Shown here: piece after piece, positions 53,619-61,924 of the stretch
Position numbering within the stretch: the first letter of the stretch is position 1
Layout: each line of letters opens with the position of its first letter
From: Candidatus Binatia bacterium
Lineage (GTDB): Bacteria; Desulfobacterota; Binatia; Bin18
NCBI GenBank assembly: GCA_022820725.1
Contig: JAJEFA010000021.1
Coordinates: 289,312 to 353,311, forward strand
DNA length: 64,000 nt
Direction: 5' to 3'
Position numbers and translations under genes: made by a program
Notes under the pieces: model-generated
What the model saw: the letters and a program-made list of their open reading frames with translations, nothing else
Databases searched by the model: none
Told to the model about the DNA's origin: nothing

Positions 53619-54614
53619 ATGGGGGAAGCCATACACGCGATTGTCATCAACAGGGTTGAGAAAAAAATCTCGTCCGAGCTGAAAGAAATCACGCTGGACG
53701 ACCTGCCGGCGGGGGATGTAACCGTCGATGTCGCCTATTCCACGCTGAACTACAAAGACGGCCTGGCCGTCACCGGAACCGCGCCCATTGCGCGCACCTA
53801 CCCCATGATTGGCGGGATCGACTTGGCCGGGACGGTCGAGGCGTCGAGTTCGCCCGCCTACCAGCCAGGAGATAGGGTCCTGATCACCGGCTGGGAACTC
53901 AGCATGAGCCACGGCGGTGGCTATGCCCAGAAACAGCGGGTCAAGTCTGAATGGCTGACGCGCGTGCCTGACGCCTTCAGCCTCAAACAAGCCATGGCCG
54001 TGGGCACGGCCGGCTATACCGCGATGCTCTGTATCCTGGACCTGGAGCGCATGGGCGTAACACCCGGAGAGAAAGAGGTAATTGTGACCGGGGCCGCAGG
54101 CGGTGTCGGTAGCGTAGCGGTCGCCGTGCTCTCCCAGCTTGGTTACAAAGTGGCGGCATCAACCGGACGACCGGAACTGAGCGACTATCTCACCGGTCTG
54201 GGCGCCTCGACCATTGTTGAACGGGCAGAACTCGCCGAGCCCTCGGGCCGTCCGCTGGACGCCGAACGCTGGGCGGGCGGTGTCGATTCCGTGGGTGGAC
54301 AGACCTTGGCCTCGGTCCTGCGTGGGACCTGTTACGGCGGGTCGGTGGCGGCCTGTGGTCTGGCCGGGGGGGCTGATCTGCCGACCTCGGTTCTGCCATT
54401 CATTCTGCGGAACGTCAGTTTGATCGGGGTGGACTCGGTGATGTGTCCCAACCCCAAACGGCAAACGGCCTGGGACCGTCTCGCCCAGAACCTGCCGCTG
54501 GAAAAGCTGGACGCCATGACCGTGGTGGAACCCATGTCCAAAGTGTTGGAACTGGCCCCGCAGATATTACGCGGACAGGTCCGTGGCCGCGTGGTCATCG
54601 ATGTGAATGCCTGA
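53619..54614 (+). CDS. AcuI/YhdH-family quinone oxidoreductase (acryloyl-CoA reductase-like)
   Basis: A 331-residue zinc-free medium-chain dehydrogenase/reductase. VDVAYSTLNYKDGLAVTG, YPMIGGIDLAGTVEAS, the NADPH-binding VTGAAGGVGSVAVAVLSQLGY and RNVSLIGVDSVMCPNPKR match the AcuI/YhdH family. That family reduces acryloyl-CoA to propionyl-CoA with NADPH. The start at ATG 53619 is 9 bases after GAGGAG; a TTG three codons earlier overlaps the site. Acryloyl-CoA reduction is inferred from family. An associated acrylate or DMSP gene was not seen, although acyl-CoA enzymes are close by. Confidence 0.87.
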   Translation: MGEAIHAIVINRVEKKISSELKEITLDDLPAGDVTVDVAYSTLNYKDGLAVTGTAPIARTYPMIGGIDLAGTVEASSSPAYQPGDRVLITGWELSMSHGGGYAQKQRVKSEWLTRVPDAFSLKQAMAVGTAGYTAMLCILDLERMGVTPGEKEVIVTGAAGGVGSVAVAVLSQLGYKVAASTGRPELSDYLTGLGASTIVERAELAEPSGRPLDAERWAGGVDSVGGQTLASVLRGTCYGGSVAACGLAGGADLPTSVLPFILRNVSLIGVDSVMCPNPKRQTAWDRLAQNLPLEKLDAMTVVEPMSKVLELAPQILRGQVRGRVVIDVNA

Positions 54615-54637
54615 GCGCGACGGGAAAAGGTAGTAAC

Positions 54638-55144
54638 TTGGCCGTGACTGGTACGAATAACGGCGGTGCCGAAGAACATCCCAGCATTCCAGCCCGCGAC
54701 CTCCACTTCCCCACCGATCGCTCCATGGGAGAGCTGTTCGTTCGGGATGGCGTGCATCGCGCGGATGACTATGCCTTCTGGGAGCCGATCGGGCGGGCGC
54801 AGGGAGGTCTGGCTATTTCCGCCGGCAAAGAGCTTCGACTTAACGTCAACCCGCAGGCGTCCACCGATCTTTCACCCTTTCGCGCCATTCCCGCCCACGC
54901 CATTCAATACCTGCAACTCTCGGCCTCGCGGGTGAATAATGACAGCCTGGTCCACCTGGCCCATCTGACCGGGCTACGCGTGCTGTGGCTGTACGACACA
55001 CGGATCAGCGACGCCGGCCTGGTTCACCTGCAAAGCCTGAGCGGGCTGCGAGTGCTCAATCTGCGCAGCACGCTGGCCAGTCGCGGCGGCATAGACGCGC
55101 TTCAGGCCAAGCTGCCCAAGTGTGAGTTCCGCCGACCATGGTAA
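54638..55144 (+). CDS. Leucine-rich-repeat-like protein
   Basis: About 168 residues with at least three LRR units in the second half: LSASRVNNDSLVHLAHLTGL, LWLYDTRISDAGLVHLQSLSGL and LNLRSTLASRGGIDALQAKL. The repeats alternate L-x-L-x-x-T and S-D-A-G-L-x-x-L, as in the cysteine-less F-box-like LRRs found in planctomycetes and some proteobacteria. No signal peptide is seen. The start is TTG 54638, seven bases after AAAAGG, the only arrangement with a ribosome binding site. It probably binds a protein partner; the partner is unknown. It ends one base before the convergent VOC gene. Confidence 0.65.
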   Translation: MAVTGTNNGGAEEHPSIPARDLHFPTDRSMGELFVRDGVHRADDYAFWEPIGRAQGGLAISAGKELRLNVNPQASTDLSPFRAIPAHAIQYLQLSASRVNNDSLVHLAHLTGLRVLWLYDTRISDAGLVHLQSLSGLRVLNLRSTLASRGGIDALQAKLPKCEFRRPW

Positions 55145-55145
55145 C

Positions 55146-55604
55146 CTAAGGTTGTTCCATCTCAACCAACTCCAGTACGGTCCCGTCCGGGTCTTTGAAA
55201 CACACAAAGCGTGCACTCGGCGCGTCAGGGGGATCGAGCAGGACGGGCTCGGAGATAAACTCGACGCCGTGCTCTTTCAGGGTTTGGACATCGGCATCAA
55301 GATTCGTGGTGAGCAGAGCAATCCGAGCGATGCCGAGGTGGTATAGATGCGGGTAGGGCGGGTCGTTGTCTCGGGGCTCTTTCCATTCCAAGAGATCGAT
55401 CAGCGGTGTGGTGGGCGAGCCCTCCAACTGGAGCAAAGCACCCCGTACAAGATACGGCGGCATACCGACCGCGGCCGCCACTTCCGGGGTGTTCCGCTCC
55501 GGTACTTCCCACATGACCCTGAACCCGAGCAACTCGTAAAACTGACGCGAACGTTCATAGTCACGACAGTTGACATTGACGTGCATCATTCCCGAGATGT
55601 GCAT
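55146..55604 (-). CDS. VOC-family protein
   Basis: A 152-residue VOC protein. The first module MMHVNVNCRDYERSRQFYELLGFRVMW is followed by LIDLLEWKEPRDNDPPYPHLYHLGIARIALLTTNLDADVQTLKEHG and FVCFKDPDGTVLELVEMEQP. His8 and the C-terminal Glu could bind a metal; the second-module His is replaced. This pattern with a Tyr/Pro-rich loop resembles lactoylglutathione-lyase-like proteins of unknown substrate. GAGGAGACTGTT precedes ATG 55604. Confidence 0.85.
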   Translation of the reverse strand: MHISGMMHVNVNCRDYERSRQFYELLGFRVMWEVPERNTPEVAAAVGMPPYLVRGALLQLEGSPTTPLIDLLEWKEPRDNDPPYPHLYHLGIARIALLTTNLDADVQTLKEHGVEFISEPVLLDPPDAPSARFVCFKDPDGTVLELVEMEQP

Positions 55605-55643
55605 AACAGTCTCCTCGCTTTCTGATCACGAACCGCTGTTGCG

Positions 55644-56744
55644 TCACACCGTTCGCTGCAACGAATCCCGTATTTCCCTTGAATCTTGCTTTAAGGCGGA
55701 GCTCAGCCGTACCGAGTATCTAGCAATAGGTACGCTGCACTTTACGGCGATCATCAAAAACACGATGGGGAGTATAATATTTTCAACGACGATAACGACC
55801 AAGAGTTCGGTCATGCTCGTCACCATGTCGTTAGCTTTCTCGACGATTCCAGAAATAGATGCGAATCTCGCTATCTTATCCCATATCTGTGTCGTAGTGT
55901 CGCCCATCTTGGAAAACGCTTGACTTGTAGCCTTGGCGCTCTGCGAAAAAATCCAGCTTATAGAGTCCTTGATATAGCCAAGGAAGGAGAGGTCCTGTTC
56001 CTGAGCCTCCTTTCCGTCAGGGAGGACCGACTCCGGCATGCTCTGTGCGTCGTGAGATTGCTCCTGAGTATTCTGTTCGTTGAGGATTTTCTGAACCTCT
56101 GAGACATCCTTCTCCCACGCGGACAAATTCTTCGTGTGTTTGTTAATTTCTGTTTCCAGAAATGTTTGGCTCACGAGAGAACTGATTGCGACGAACGTCG
56201 GAACAATAAAGCGAGAAATGGTTGCGACGATGAATATCCGAACGAGCAGATCGCGACAGCGATCCAGACTGGCTTTGGAGACCGCGAATACTTCACAAAA
56301 TGGATTGCGAACGCGTTCCCAATCTACGAACAGCAGGGCCAATAGTGCCATAAGACCGGCTGCAAAGAAGCTCCATTTAAAAACAGAAATTGTAGCGACT
56401 TCAAGAACGATACGCTGAAGGAACAGTGAGCCGATCGCCCAAACCATTGCAGATGAAAGTCGTTCAACTGCGTCATCGACCGGATCGAGTAACTCGCCAA
56501 CTTGAATCGACGCCACAAGCGGTGCTTTGATTTTTGAGCTTTGGAGCATGGAAATTCCAGCGTTAATGCTTCTCGACATTCCATATATCCACATGGACTC
56601 TTCTGTGGTTTCAGCGACACGCTCTTTGGCGAAATCGTCCAACCCTCCCTGAAAGGAAAGAGTTGTCAGCGCCAGTACGACGGCAGCAAGAATCATCGCC
56701 CTATAGTGAGTGATTTTTCTCTGCTGATGGTTGCTCTCCTCCAT
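55644..56744 (-). CDS. Orphan multi-pass membrane protein of unknown family
   Basis: A 366-residue protein I do not recognise. Predicted membrane segments are at about residues 16-33, 100-120, 122-142, 168-195 and 311-335. Between the fourth and fifth lies a polar region of roughly 115 residues, rich in Gln, Glu and Ser (200-240), then amphipathic helices (SWIFSQSAKATSQAFSKMGDTTTQIWDKI). The first loop (35-95) could be periplasmic. AAAGGAG eight bases before ATG 56744 is a strong start. Base composition is more A+T-rich than both neighbours, suggesting acquisition from elsewhere. No partner gene is evident. Confidence 0.75.
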   Translation of the reverse strand: MEESNHQQRKITHYRAMILAAVVLALTTLSFQGGLDDFAKERVAETTEESMWIYGMSRSINAGISMLQSSKIKAPLVASIQVGELLDPVDDAVERLSSAMVWAIGSLFLQRIVLEVATISVFKWSFFAAGLMALLALLFVDWERVRNPFCEVFAVSKASLDRCRDLLVRIFIVATISRFIVPTFVAISSLVSQTFLETEINKHTKNLSAWEKDVSEVQKILNEQNTQEQSHDAQSMPESVLPDGKEAQEQDLSFLGYIKDSISWIFSQSAKATSQAFSKMGDTTTQIWDKIARFASISGIVEKANDMVTSMTELLVVIVVENIILPIVFLMIAVKCSVPIARYSVRLSSALKQDSREIRDSLQRTV

Positions 56745-56896
56745 TCGACTATCTCCTTTGGTTCGATCTCGACTTCACGCCGTATCAGATAGCGCACCTC
56801 CGCCTGTGCACTACAAGCTACAGCACTCTTGGGAATCCAGGCCGTCAAAGAGTCGGTGAGCTCTCGGAAACCGGTCCGGGTTCCCGAGAGACGAAT

Positions 56897-57718
56897 TTAC
56901 TTGCCCGTATAGCCGGGGTTGGTGGGGTTATCGAGCCAGTCGCGCCGTTTCTCGTACGGCAGATCGATATAGGTCTGCATGGCCAGCAGGCCGTCATCGG
57001 ACAGCATGGTTTCCAGAAAGGCCGAGCTTTCAATGTCGAGCCCGGCGGCGAGGTGGGTATCGTTGCCGGCATGGACCGCGTGCTTGGCGCGGGCAACGGC
57101 AATCGGTGGGAAGTTCGCAATCTCATGGGCGATTTCCGTGGCCCGGACGAGCGCGTCATCGGCCACTTCGTGGACCAGACCGAAATGGAGTGCTTCGTCG
57201 GGCGGGACCACGCGAGAGCGAATCACGAACTCAAGTGCGCGTCCGACCCCGATCAACCGCGACAGGCGCTGGGTGCCGCTGCCGCCGGGCAGAATGCCGA
57301 GTTTGACTTCCGGAAACCCGTAGCGATAGTCACCCTTTTGGCCGATACGCAGGTCGCACGACAGGCTGAGTTCAAACCCCCCGCCCATGGTGTCTCCGTT
57401 CATGGCAACGATGATGGCCTTGGGCAGGTCGCTCAAATTCTTCAGCATGGCATGGTAGGCGGTGGTCAGCGAGGTGCCTGCCCGGCGCATGGCTTCCCGG
57501 TCCTTGGCCAGATCAACCAACTCTTCCACGCTGTAGTGGGTAATGAACTTGCCCTCCATCGCGCCGGTCAACACAACGGCCCGGATAGCGGGGTCGCGCC
57601 AGTCCTCGATCAGCTTCCACAACTCCTGGGTGCCTTCCGCACAGAAATAATTCATCGGCGGGTTATGGTATTTTGCGATTACGACCCCATCACTCTGTTC
57701 AGTCTGCCAATAGCTCAT
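56897..57718 (-). CDS. Enoyl-CoA hydratase/isomerase (crotonase family)
   Basis: A 273-residue crotonase-fold protein. The oxyanion-hole segments are AVVLTGAMEGKFITHYS and IIVAMNGDTMGGGFELSLSCDL. Glutamates align with the two catalytic residues of enoyl-CoA hydratase: one in GGGFELS and one in GFPEVKLGILPGGSGTQRL, about 21 residues apart as in the rat enzyme plus one. Hydration of 2-enoyl-CoA in fatty-acid or side-chain beta-oxidation is likely. AGAGGACACGCAT precedes ATG 57718. It could serve the acyl-CoA dehydrogenase pair 8 kb away. Confidence 0.88.
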   Translation of the reverse strand: MSYWQTEQSDGVVIAKYHNPPMNYFCAEGTQELWKLIEDWRDPAIRAVVLTGAMEGKFITHYSVEELVDLAKDREAMRRAGTSLTTAYHAMLKNLSDLPKAIIVAMNGDTMGGGFELSLSCDLRIGQKGDYRYGFPEVKLGILPGGSGTQRLSRLIGVGRALEFVIRSRVVPPDEALHFGLVHEVADDALVRATEIAHEIANFPPIAVARAKHAVHAGNDTHLAAGLDIESSAFLETMLSDDGLLAMQTYIDLPYEKRRDWLDNPTNPGYTGK

Positions 57719-57759
57719 ATGCGTGTCCTCTTCTCTTTGCTTTCAACGGGCTAATCAGG

Positions 57760-57801
57760 AACCCACCCCGCCGCTGACGCGCCACCCCTCCCAAGAGGGG
57801 A
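57760..57801 (-). repeat. Dispersed approximately 40-bp repeat, copy 2 (reverse)
   Basis: Reads, on the minus strand, CCCCTCTTGGGAGGGGTGGC and ends CGGGGTGGGTT: the same unit as 38722-38760, reversed. It stands 10 bases from copy 3 in an inverted arrangement. Confidence 0.85.
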
Positions 57802-57811
57802 TATGTTCTGT

Positions 57812-57850
57812 TCCCCTCCTCGGAGGGGTGGCCGAAGGCCGGGGTGGGTT
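57812..57850 (+). repeat. Dispersed approximately 40-bp repeat, copy 3 (direct)
   Basis: CCCCTCCTCGGAGGGGTGGC, then CGAAGGCCGG and GGTGGGTT, nearly identical to copy 1. With copy 2 it forms a long inverted repeat able to fold as one cruciform. Confidence 0.85.
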
Positions 57851-57891
57851 CTTTCTCACATCGCACGTCCAAGCAGGGGATAGGGGAAGGA

Positions 57892-57924
57892 GAAAAAAAG
57901 CCCACCGGGGTGCGATGGGCTTTT
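57892..57924 (-). terminator. Rho-independent terminator
   Basis: Stem AAAAGCCCA / TGGGCTTTT around an 11-base loop, followed on the minus strand by a TTTTTTTC tract. It lies about 40 bases after the stop of the small Cys-rich gene. Confidence 0.85.
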
Positions 57925-57964
57925 GTGATGCATCAGTGCGTGTGTCTCTGGTCAGCGCCGGCGC

Positions 57965-58168
57965 TTAACGGTCCGCCTTTCGAGACTTAATTGTGACGAT
58001 CTTTTTCTCGGCGTCCTGAGCGGTTTCCCAGGCATCGTGCTTGGTGGCACAGCACATCAGCACCCTGGCCAGGGTGTCTTTATGCTCGATGCCAGCGTCC
58101 TGACAGGCGCCGCAGGACCAGAGATCCTCTTTAATATCACCGATTTCTCCACCAATCACCTGTGGCAT
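57965..58168 (-). CDS. Small Cys-containing protein of unknown function
   Basis: 67 residues: MPQVIGGEIGDIKEDLWSC, then SCGACQDAGIEHKDTLARVLMCCATKHDAWETAQDA and a basic tail. The spaced cysteines (C-x-x-C, then C-C) and a late His suggest metal binding or a redox role, but no family is recognised. AGGAGGTGATT directly before ATG 58168 is an excellent ribosome binding site, and a strong terminator follows. It is therefore a real, independently expressed gene rather than chance. Confidence 0.7.
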   Translation of the reverse strand: MPQVIGGEIGDIKEDLWSCGACQDAGIEHKDTLARVLMCCATKHDAWETAQDAEKKIVTIKSRKADR

Positions 58169-58290
58169 AATCACCTCCTGTTTTTTCTTCTCTTATAGCG
58201 CAAGACCTCTTATCAGGTCCAGGGGTTGATATCCTGGCGGGACCGTGCAACTCAATACGCAGAGACATATCCGCAAAGGAGGAGACCAGA

Positions 58291-58587
58291 ATGAGTACAA
58301 CGGTTGTTCTGTTGGAAATACAAGTCAAACCCGAATGCGTGGAAGAGGTAAAAGACTATCTGAGAGAGGCATTACCCGATACGCGGGCCTACGACGGCTG
58401 CCAGGGCATGGATGTCTACGGTAATCTCGACGATTCGACCAACCTCGTGTTCTACGAACTCTGGGATTCTCGCGAGCACTATCAGAAATATCTGAACTGG
58501 CGGACCGAGAGAGGCGACTTTGAGAACCTCAGCTCAAAGTTGGCCAGTCCGGCGAGTATTCGGTATTACGACCGGATTGACGTGTAG
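58291..58587 (+). CDS. ABM-domain (YgiN-like quinol monooxygenase family) protein
   Basis: A 98-residue single ferredoxin-like domain: TVVLLEIQVKPECVEEVKDYLREALPDTRAYDGCQGMDVYG and LVFYELWDSREHYQKYLNWR. Members dimerise into a beta barrel and act as cofactor-free oxygenases or heme-degrading enzymes. R-A-Y-x-G-C and E-L-W-x-S-R-E-x-Y-x-x-Y are family hallmarks. AAAGGAGG precedes ATG 58291. A terminator follows the stop. Confidence 0.88.
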   Translation: MSTTVVLLEIQVKPECVEEVKDYLREALPDTRAYDGCQGMDVYGNLDDSTNLVFYELWDSREHYQKYLNWRTERGDFENLSSKLASPASIRYYDRIDV

Positions 58588-58617
58588 CACGCTCCGCTCC
58601 GATTTGGATTTTAGACA

Positions 58618-58641
58618 GGCCGGCTTTGCCGGCCTTTTTTT
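58618..58641 (+). terminator. Rho-independent terminator
   Basis: Stem GGCCGGC / GCCGGCC with a TTT loop and a tail of seven T residues, about 30 bases after the ABM stop. Confidence 0.95.
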
Positions 58642-58742
58642 ATTCAGCCACATGCGGGGGTCGGCTTATCCCCGTACTCGATAGCAACTTCCGCTCACAC
58701 CAGCTACAATCCGGCGGCTTTGAAACTTAAGAAGGAGGCTCT

Positions 58743-59651
58743 ATGACGCAAAAACCGGCCATCGCCTTAGTCGCCGTTGCTGGACGAAGAAAACAAACCC
58801 TGGAAGTAGCAACCCAAATCGAGCAGGAAGGCTTCAGTGGCATTTACTGTCAGAGTGTTGGCGACTGTATTGGCTTGTGCGAGGCCCTGGCCTTTGCCAC
58901 CAACGAGATTCCGTTCGGGACCAGCATTGCCAATATGTATACGCGCCATCCGTATGATTTTGCCCAAACCGCAGCTCTTATTCATGAGGTCTCGGGTGGA
59001 CGCTTCCGGTTTGGCGTGGGTGTGAGTCATGGCCCGATGCTGAACCGCTTGAAGGTGAAGGCCGGCAAGCCGTTGGCCGATATGCGTCAATTTGTCTCCG
59101 ATCTGCACGCCAGCGTTGGTCGAAAGGATGCGCTGCCGCCCATTGTCCTGGCCACCTTACGTAAAGCAATGGTCAAACTGTCGGCCGAGATTTCTCAGGG
59201 TGCAGTCTGGGCCAATGCGGCCCGGTCGCATATGGCCACGTCGCTGAGCTTTCTGCCTCAGGAGAAAATGCAGGACGATGATTTTTTTGTTGGCAATATG
59301 ATTCCAACCGTTATTTCGGACGATAAAGAGGCGGCCGCAAAAGTCCACCGGCGCACCCTCAGCACTTACGTCCGCTTACCCAACTACCAGCAATATTGGA
59401 TCGAAGCCGGCTACGAAGAGGAAATGCGGGCCATCCAGCAGGCTGTGGCCAATAAGGAGGAAGAGAAGATTCCGTCCCTCATGTCCGATCGCTGGCTGAG
59501 TCAGGTCACCCTGTACGGCAGTGTGTCCGAGGTCAGAGCCGGCGTGGAAGCCTGGTATGACACCGGCCTCAAAACACCCATTCTGGTGCCCTCGTCAGCC
59601 AACGGCAACCAAATGGTCGCCTTGCAGGAAGTGATTGCGGCGTTTCGATAA
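58743..59651 (+). CDS. LLM-class oxidoreductase
   Basis: A 302-residue LLM protein, somewhat divergent. AIALVAVAGRRKQTLEVATQIEQEGFSGIYCQS starts the barrel, IPFGTSIANMYTRHPYDFAQTA and VSGGRFRFGVGVSHGPML follow, and PPIVLATLRKAMVKLSAEISQGAVWANA ends the core. S-H-G-P in place of the more usual W-x-x-x-E segment marks the F420-type branch. AAGAAGGAGG precedes the ATG. The substrate is unknown. It ends convergently with the epoxide-hydrolase-like gene. Confidence 0.85.
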   Translation: MTQKPAIALVAVAGRRKQTLEVATQIEQEGFSGIYCQSVGDCIGLCEALAFATNEIPFGTSIANMYTRHPYDFAQTAALIHEVSGGRFRFGVGVSHGPMLNRLKVKAGKPLADMRQFVSDLHASVGRKDALPPIVLATLRKAMVKLSAEISQGAVWANAARSHMATSLSFLPQEKMQDDDFFVGNMIPTVISDDKEAAAKVHRRTLSTYVRLPNYQQYWIEAGYEEEMRAIQQAVANKEEEKIPSLMSDRWLSQVTLYGSVSEVRAGVEAWYDTGLKTPILVPSSANGNQMVALQEVIAAFR

Positions 59652-59710
59652 GGGGTGGAGTAAGCAGTTGTTCTCTTTAACGAGGTCCCTCGGCTGCTTC
59701 TCCCGTACGT

Positions 59711-60583
59711 TCACGAGGTGAGGAATTCAACAATACGTGGATTGATTTCGTCTGGCTTTTCCAGGTGCAGGAAATGTCCAAGCCCCGGATAGATTTCTTT
59801 TTCCAGGCCCTTGGTGAATAGATGGTCCATGGCGTTGAATGCCGCAAGACGACCCGGCCGGTCTCGTGTGCCATGCAGGGCAAGCGTCGGAACCGTGGTG
59901 GGGGCGGCCATCTTTTCCTGGAGGGCCTGTAAGGCCGGGTCTCGATTATCAGGATGAAACGTATGCCGGTAGTAATTGAGCGCGGCGGTCACCACCCCCG
60001 GCTGCCGAAAGGTCTCTTTCACGCTGGCCATGATCTCTGCCGGAATATCATACTCGGGCGAGGCGTCCTGCCACCAGCGCTCGATAAAGGTAAAGTCGTG
60101 GGCCGAGACCGCTTGTTCGGCGAACGGCATCTGAAAAAAGTAGGCGTGCCAGCCGCCTTTGATCATGTCATAGTCCGAGGCTAATGCGCCCAGCATGGCC
60201 CCCGGGTGCGCGACCGCAAGGACGACAATTTTCTGTATCCGCTCCGGCGCGAGGGCGGCCGCTCCGAAGGTCGCAAACGCGCCCCAGTCATGCCCCACGA
60301 TACACGCCCGCTCGGCTCCCAAAGCCGGAATCAACGCAACCGCATCTTGCGCGAGCAGGACCGATTGGTAGCGTCCGTCCGCTGGGGCAGACGTTGGGGC
60401 ATAGCCGCGCATGAACGGCGCGACCGCATGAAAACCCGCCTCAGCCAGAGTCGGTAAGAGGGTGCGATAGGTATAGGCATTATCCGGAAAACCGTGCAAA
60501 CACAGGACGAGCGGTCCATGGCCAACTTCAAGGCAGTGAAAGTGGATGTTGTTTGCCGTAACTGTGCGTGTTTGAAACTCCAT
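59711..60583 (-). CDS. Epoxide-hydrolase-like alpha/beta hydrolase
   Basis: A 290-residue alpha/beta hydrolase of the epoxide hydrolase branch: oxyanion motif CLHGFPDNAYTYR, nucleophile elbow IVGHDWGAFATF with Asp as nucleophile, acid in LALHGTRDRPG and His in GLGHFLHLEKPDEIN. The HGFPD and GHDWGA motifs are those of soluble epoxide hydrolases and close dehalogenases; Tyr residues in the lid (YRHTF) could activate the epoxide ring. GGAGAAGAAATT precedes the ATG. It is transcribed just downstream of an amino-acid dehydrogenase. Confidence 0.88.
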   Translation of the reverse strand: MEFQTRTVTANNIHFHCLEVGHGPLVLCLHGFPDNAYTYRTLLPTLAEAGFHAVAPFMRGYAPTSAPADGRYQSVLLAQDAVALIPALGAERACIVGHDWGAFATFGAAALAPERIQKIVVLAVAHPGAMLGALASDYDMIKGGWHAYFFQMPFAEQAVSAHDFTFIERWWQDASPEYDIPAEIMASVKETFRQPGVVTAALNYYRHTFHPDNRDPALQALQEKMAAPTTVPTLALHGTRDRPGRLAAFNAMDHLFTKGLEKEIYPGLGHFLHLEKPDEINPRIVEFLTS

Positions 60584-60640
60584 AATTTCTTCTCCGTTCT
60601 ACGATACTGGACGCCTGCTTGAGGAAAAAGCAACACGCCG

Positions 60641-61810
60641 TTACATGCCCTCTGCACTAAGCGGCTGACGTGTCCGCGTGGTCTTTTTCCAGCGCTCTCG
60701 AACAATCCTGAGTGCCGCCTCAAATGGTGTACAGCGCGAGCGTTTGCTCCGGGAGAGCACCAGCCTGGTATTCTTCTGAATATGCTCGCTGACAAAGGCA
60801 AAGGATTCCTCGGTCCCGAGCCCCTGAATATCAGCCAGCGCGGCCAGGACTCCGCCGCCGTTTGAGACAAAATCGGGCACGATGCCAACCCCGCGCTGGG
60901 ACAGGTGGTTCGCAATCGAAGGCCGAAACGGAATATTCGCCGCGGGAACAACCAGTTTGGCCTGAATCCGGTCAACATTCTTCGCATAGATGACGTCCGG
61001 GCGTGCGCCGGGAATGAGGATATCAACCGGCAACATAAAGAGCGCCCGCCCAGAGAGCAGCCTCCCGCCTCGATAGTGCCGGACGGCCTCATCTCCATAC
61101 TCTTGGCGCAACTCCAGAAGTTGCTCGACATCCAGACCCTTCGGGTCATAACGGGTGCCGGCCACAGTTGAGACGGCCACCACCCGGGCTCCCGCCCGGA
61201 CAAAGAAACGGGCCGCTCCGCCCCCAACCTTGCCGAACCCCTCAATGGCCACGGTCGCGCCGTGTACGGGCAGTTGAAAAGCCTTGGCCGCCACCAGGGC
61301 TGACTCAACCACGCCAAAACCCGTCAATTGGTCTTCAAGCGGCAGTCCCTCAAAATGTTTGGTGCGCAACCCGCTATAGCGACGCTTCCCCGATTCATTT
61401 CGTAGCGGCAGAAAGTCATCGTCCGATGTTCCCATGTCCGCGCCGGGATAATAGGTCCGCTTTTCGTACAAGGGTTGAAGAACCTGGAGAAACGCGTCCA
61501 TGACCGCTTGGCGATCCTGGGTTGCCGGGTCGTACCAGATGCCGGCTTTCGCGCCCCCGGCCGGGAATTCGAGCATCAGATATTTATACGTCATGGCCCG
61601 AGCCAGGCGGATCATCTCTTCAACCGACAGGTCGGGCAGCATCCGCACGCCACCCGCACTCATGCCGAAAGCAGTGGTGTCAATGACAATCACCGCTCGC
61701 ATCTGACTGGCCGGGTCATAAAAGGAGAGAATCCGTTCCGGGCCCGTCGCATCCTGATACTGGGAGAAGGGAAATGATGGGAGGGTGTGCATAATGGCCC
61801 GAGGTTTCAT
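60641..61810 (-). CDS. Glu/Leu/Phe/Val dehydrogenase-family protein
   Basis: A 389-residue amino-acid dehydrogenase. The catalytic-Lys segment reads FPAGGAKAGIWYDP (the family usually has GGGKGG), and the Rossmann NAD-binding segment is VAIEGFGKVGGGAARFFVRAG. A metal-free FVSNGGGVLAALADIQG segment fits the C-terminal substrate cleft. The nearest characterised type is leucine/valine dehydrogenase, oxidatively deaminating branched-chain amino acids. GGAGAGGC precedes ATG 61810. It is divergent from a second, full-length glutamate-dehydrogenase-like gene whose start is 114 bases away. Confidence 0.85.
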   Translation of the reverse strand: MKPRAIMHTLPSFPFSQYQDATGPERILSFYDPASQMRAVIVIDTTAFGMSAGGVRMLPDLSVEEMIRLARAMTYKYLMLEFPAGGAKAGIWYDPATQDRQAVMDAFLQVLQPLYEKRTYYPGADMGTSDDDFLPLRNESGKRRYSGLRTKHFEGLPLEDQLTGFGVVESALVAAKAFQLPVHGATVAIEGFGKVGGGAARFFVRAGARVVAVSTVAGTRYDPKGLDVEQLLELRQEYGDEAVRHYRGGRLLSGRALFMLPVDILIPGARPDVIYAKNVDRIQAKLVVPAANIPFRPSIANHLSQRGVGIVPDFVSNGGGVLAALADIQGLGTEESFAFVSEHIQKNTRLVLSRSKRSRCTPFEAALRIVRERWKKTTRTRQPLSAEGM

Positions 61811-61878
61811 GCCTCTCCGTAGAGGTCAATGGGGCGAATAAATATGACGCCGAAGTGCCCGAAACCCCTGTCCCATTC

Positions 61879-61887
61879 TGATATAAT
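61879..61887 (+). promoter_or_regulatory. Extended -10 promoter for the glutamate dehydrogenase gene
   Basis: TGATATAAT: a TG dinucleotide one base before a perfect TATAAT. The predicted transcript start (about 61894) leaves a 30-base leader with an AGGAGAGGGG ribosome binding site. No good -35 is present, as expected for extended -10 promoters. Confidence 0.55.
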
Positions 61888-61924
61888 ATAACGAGCCAAC
61901 GCACAGATAGGAGAGGGGAGTCAC

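Noticed and set aside
57719..57964. A small gene between the crotonase and the Cys-rich gene
   Set aside because: The open frames there are short and fall over the inverted repeat pair and terminator; no ribosome binding site or conserved sequence was seen.
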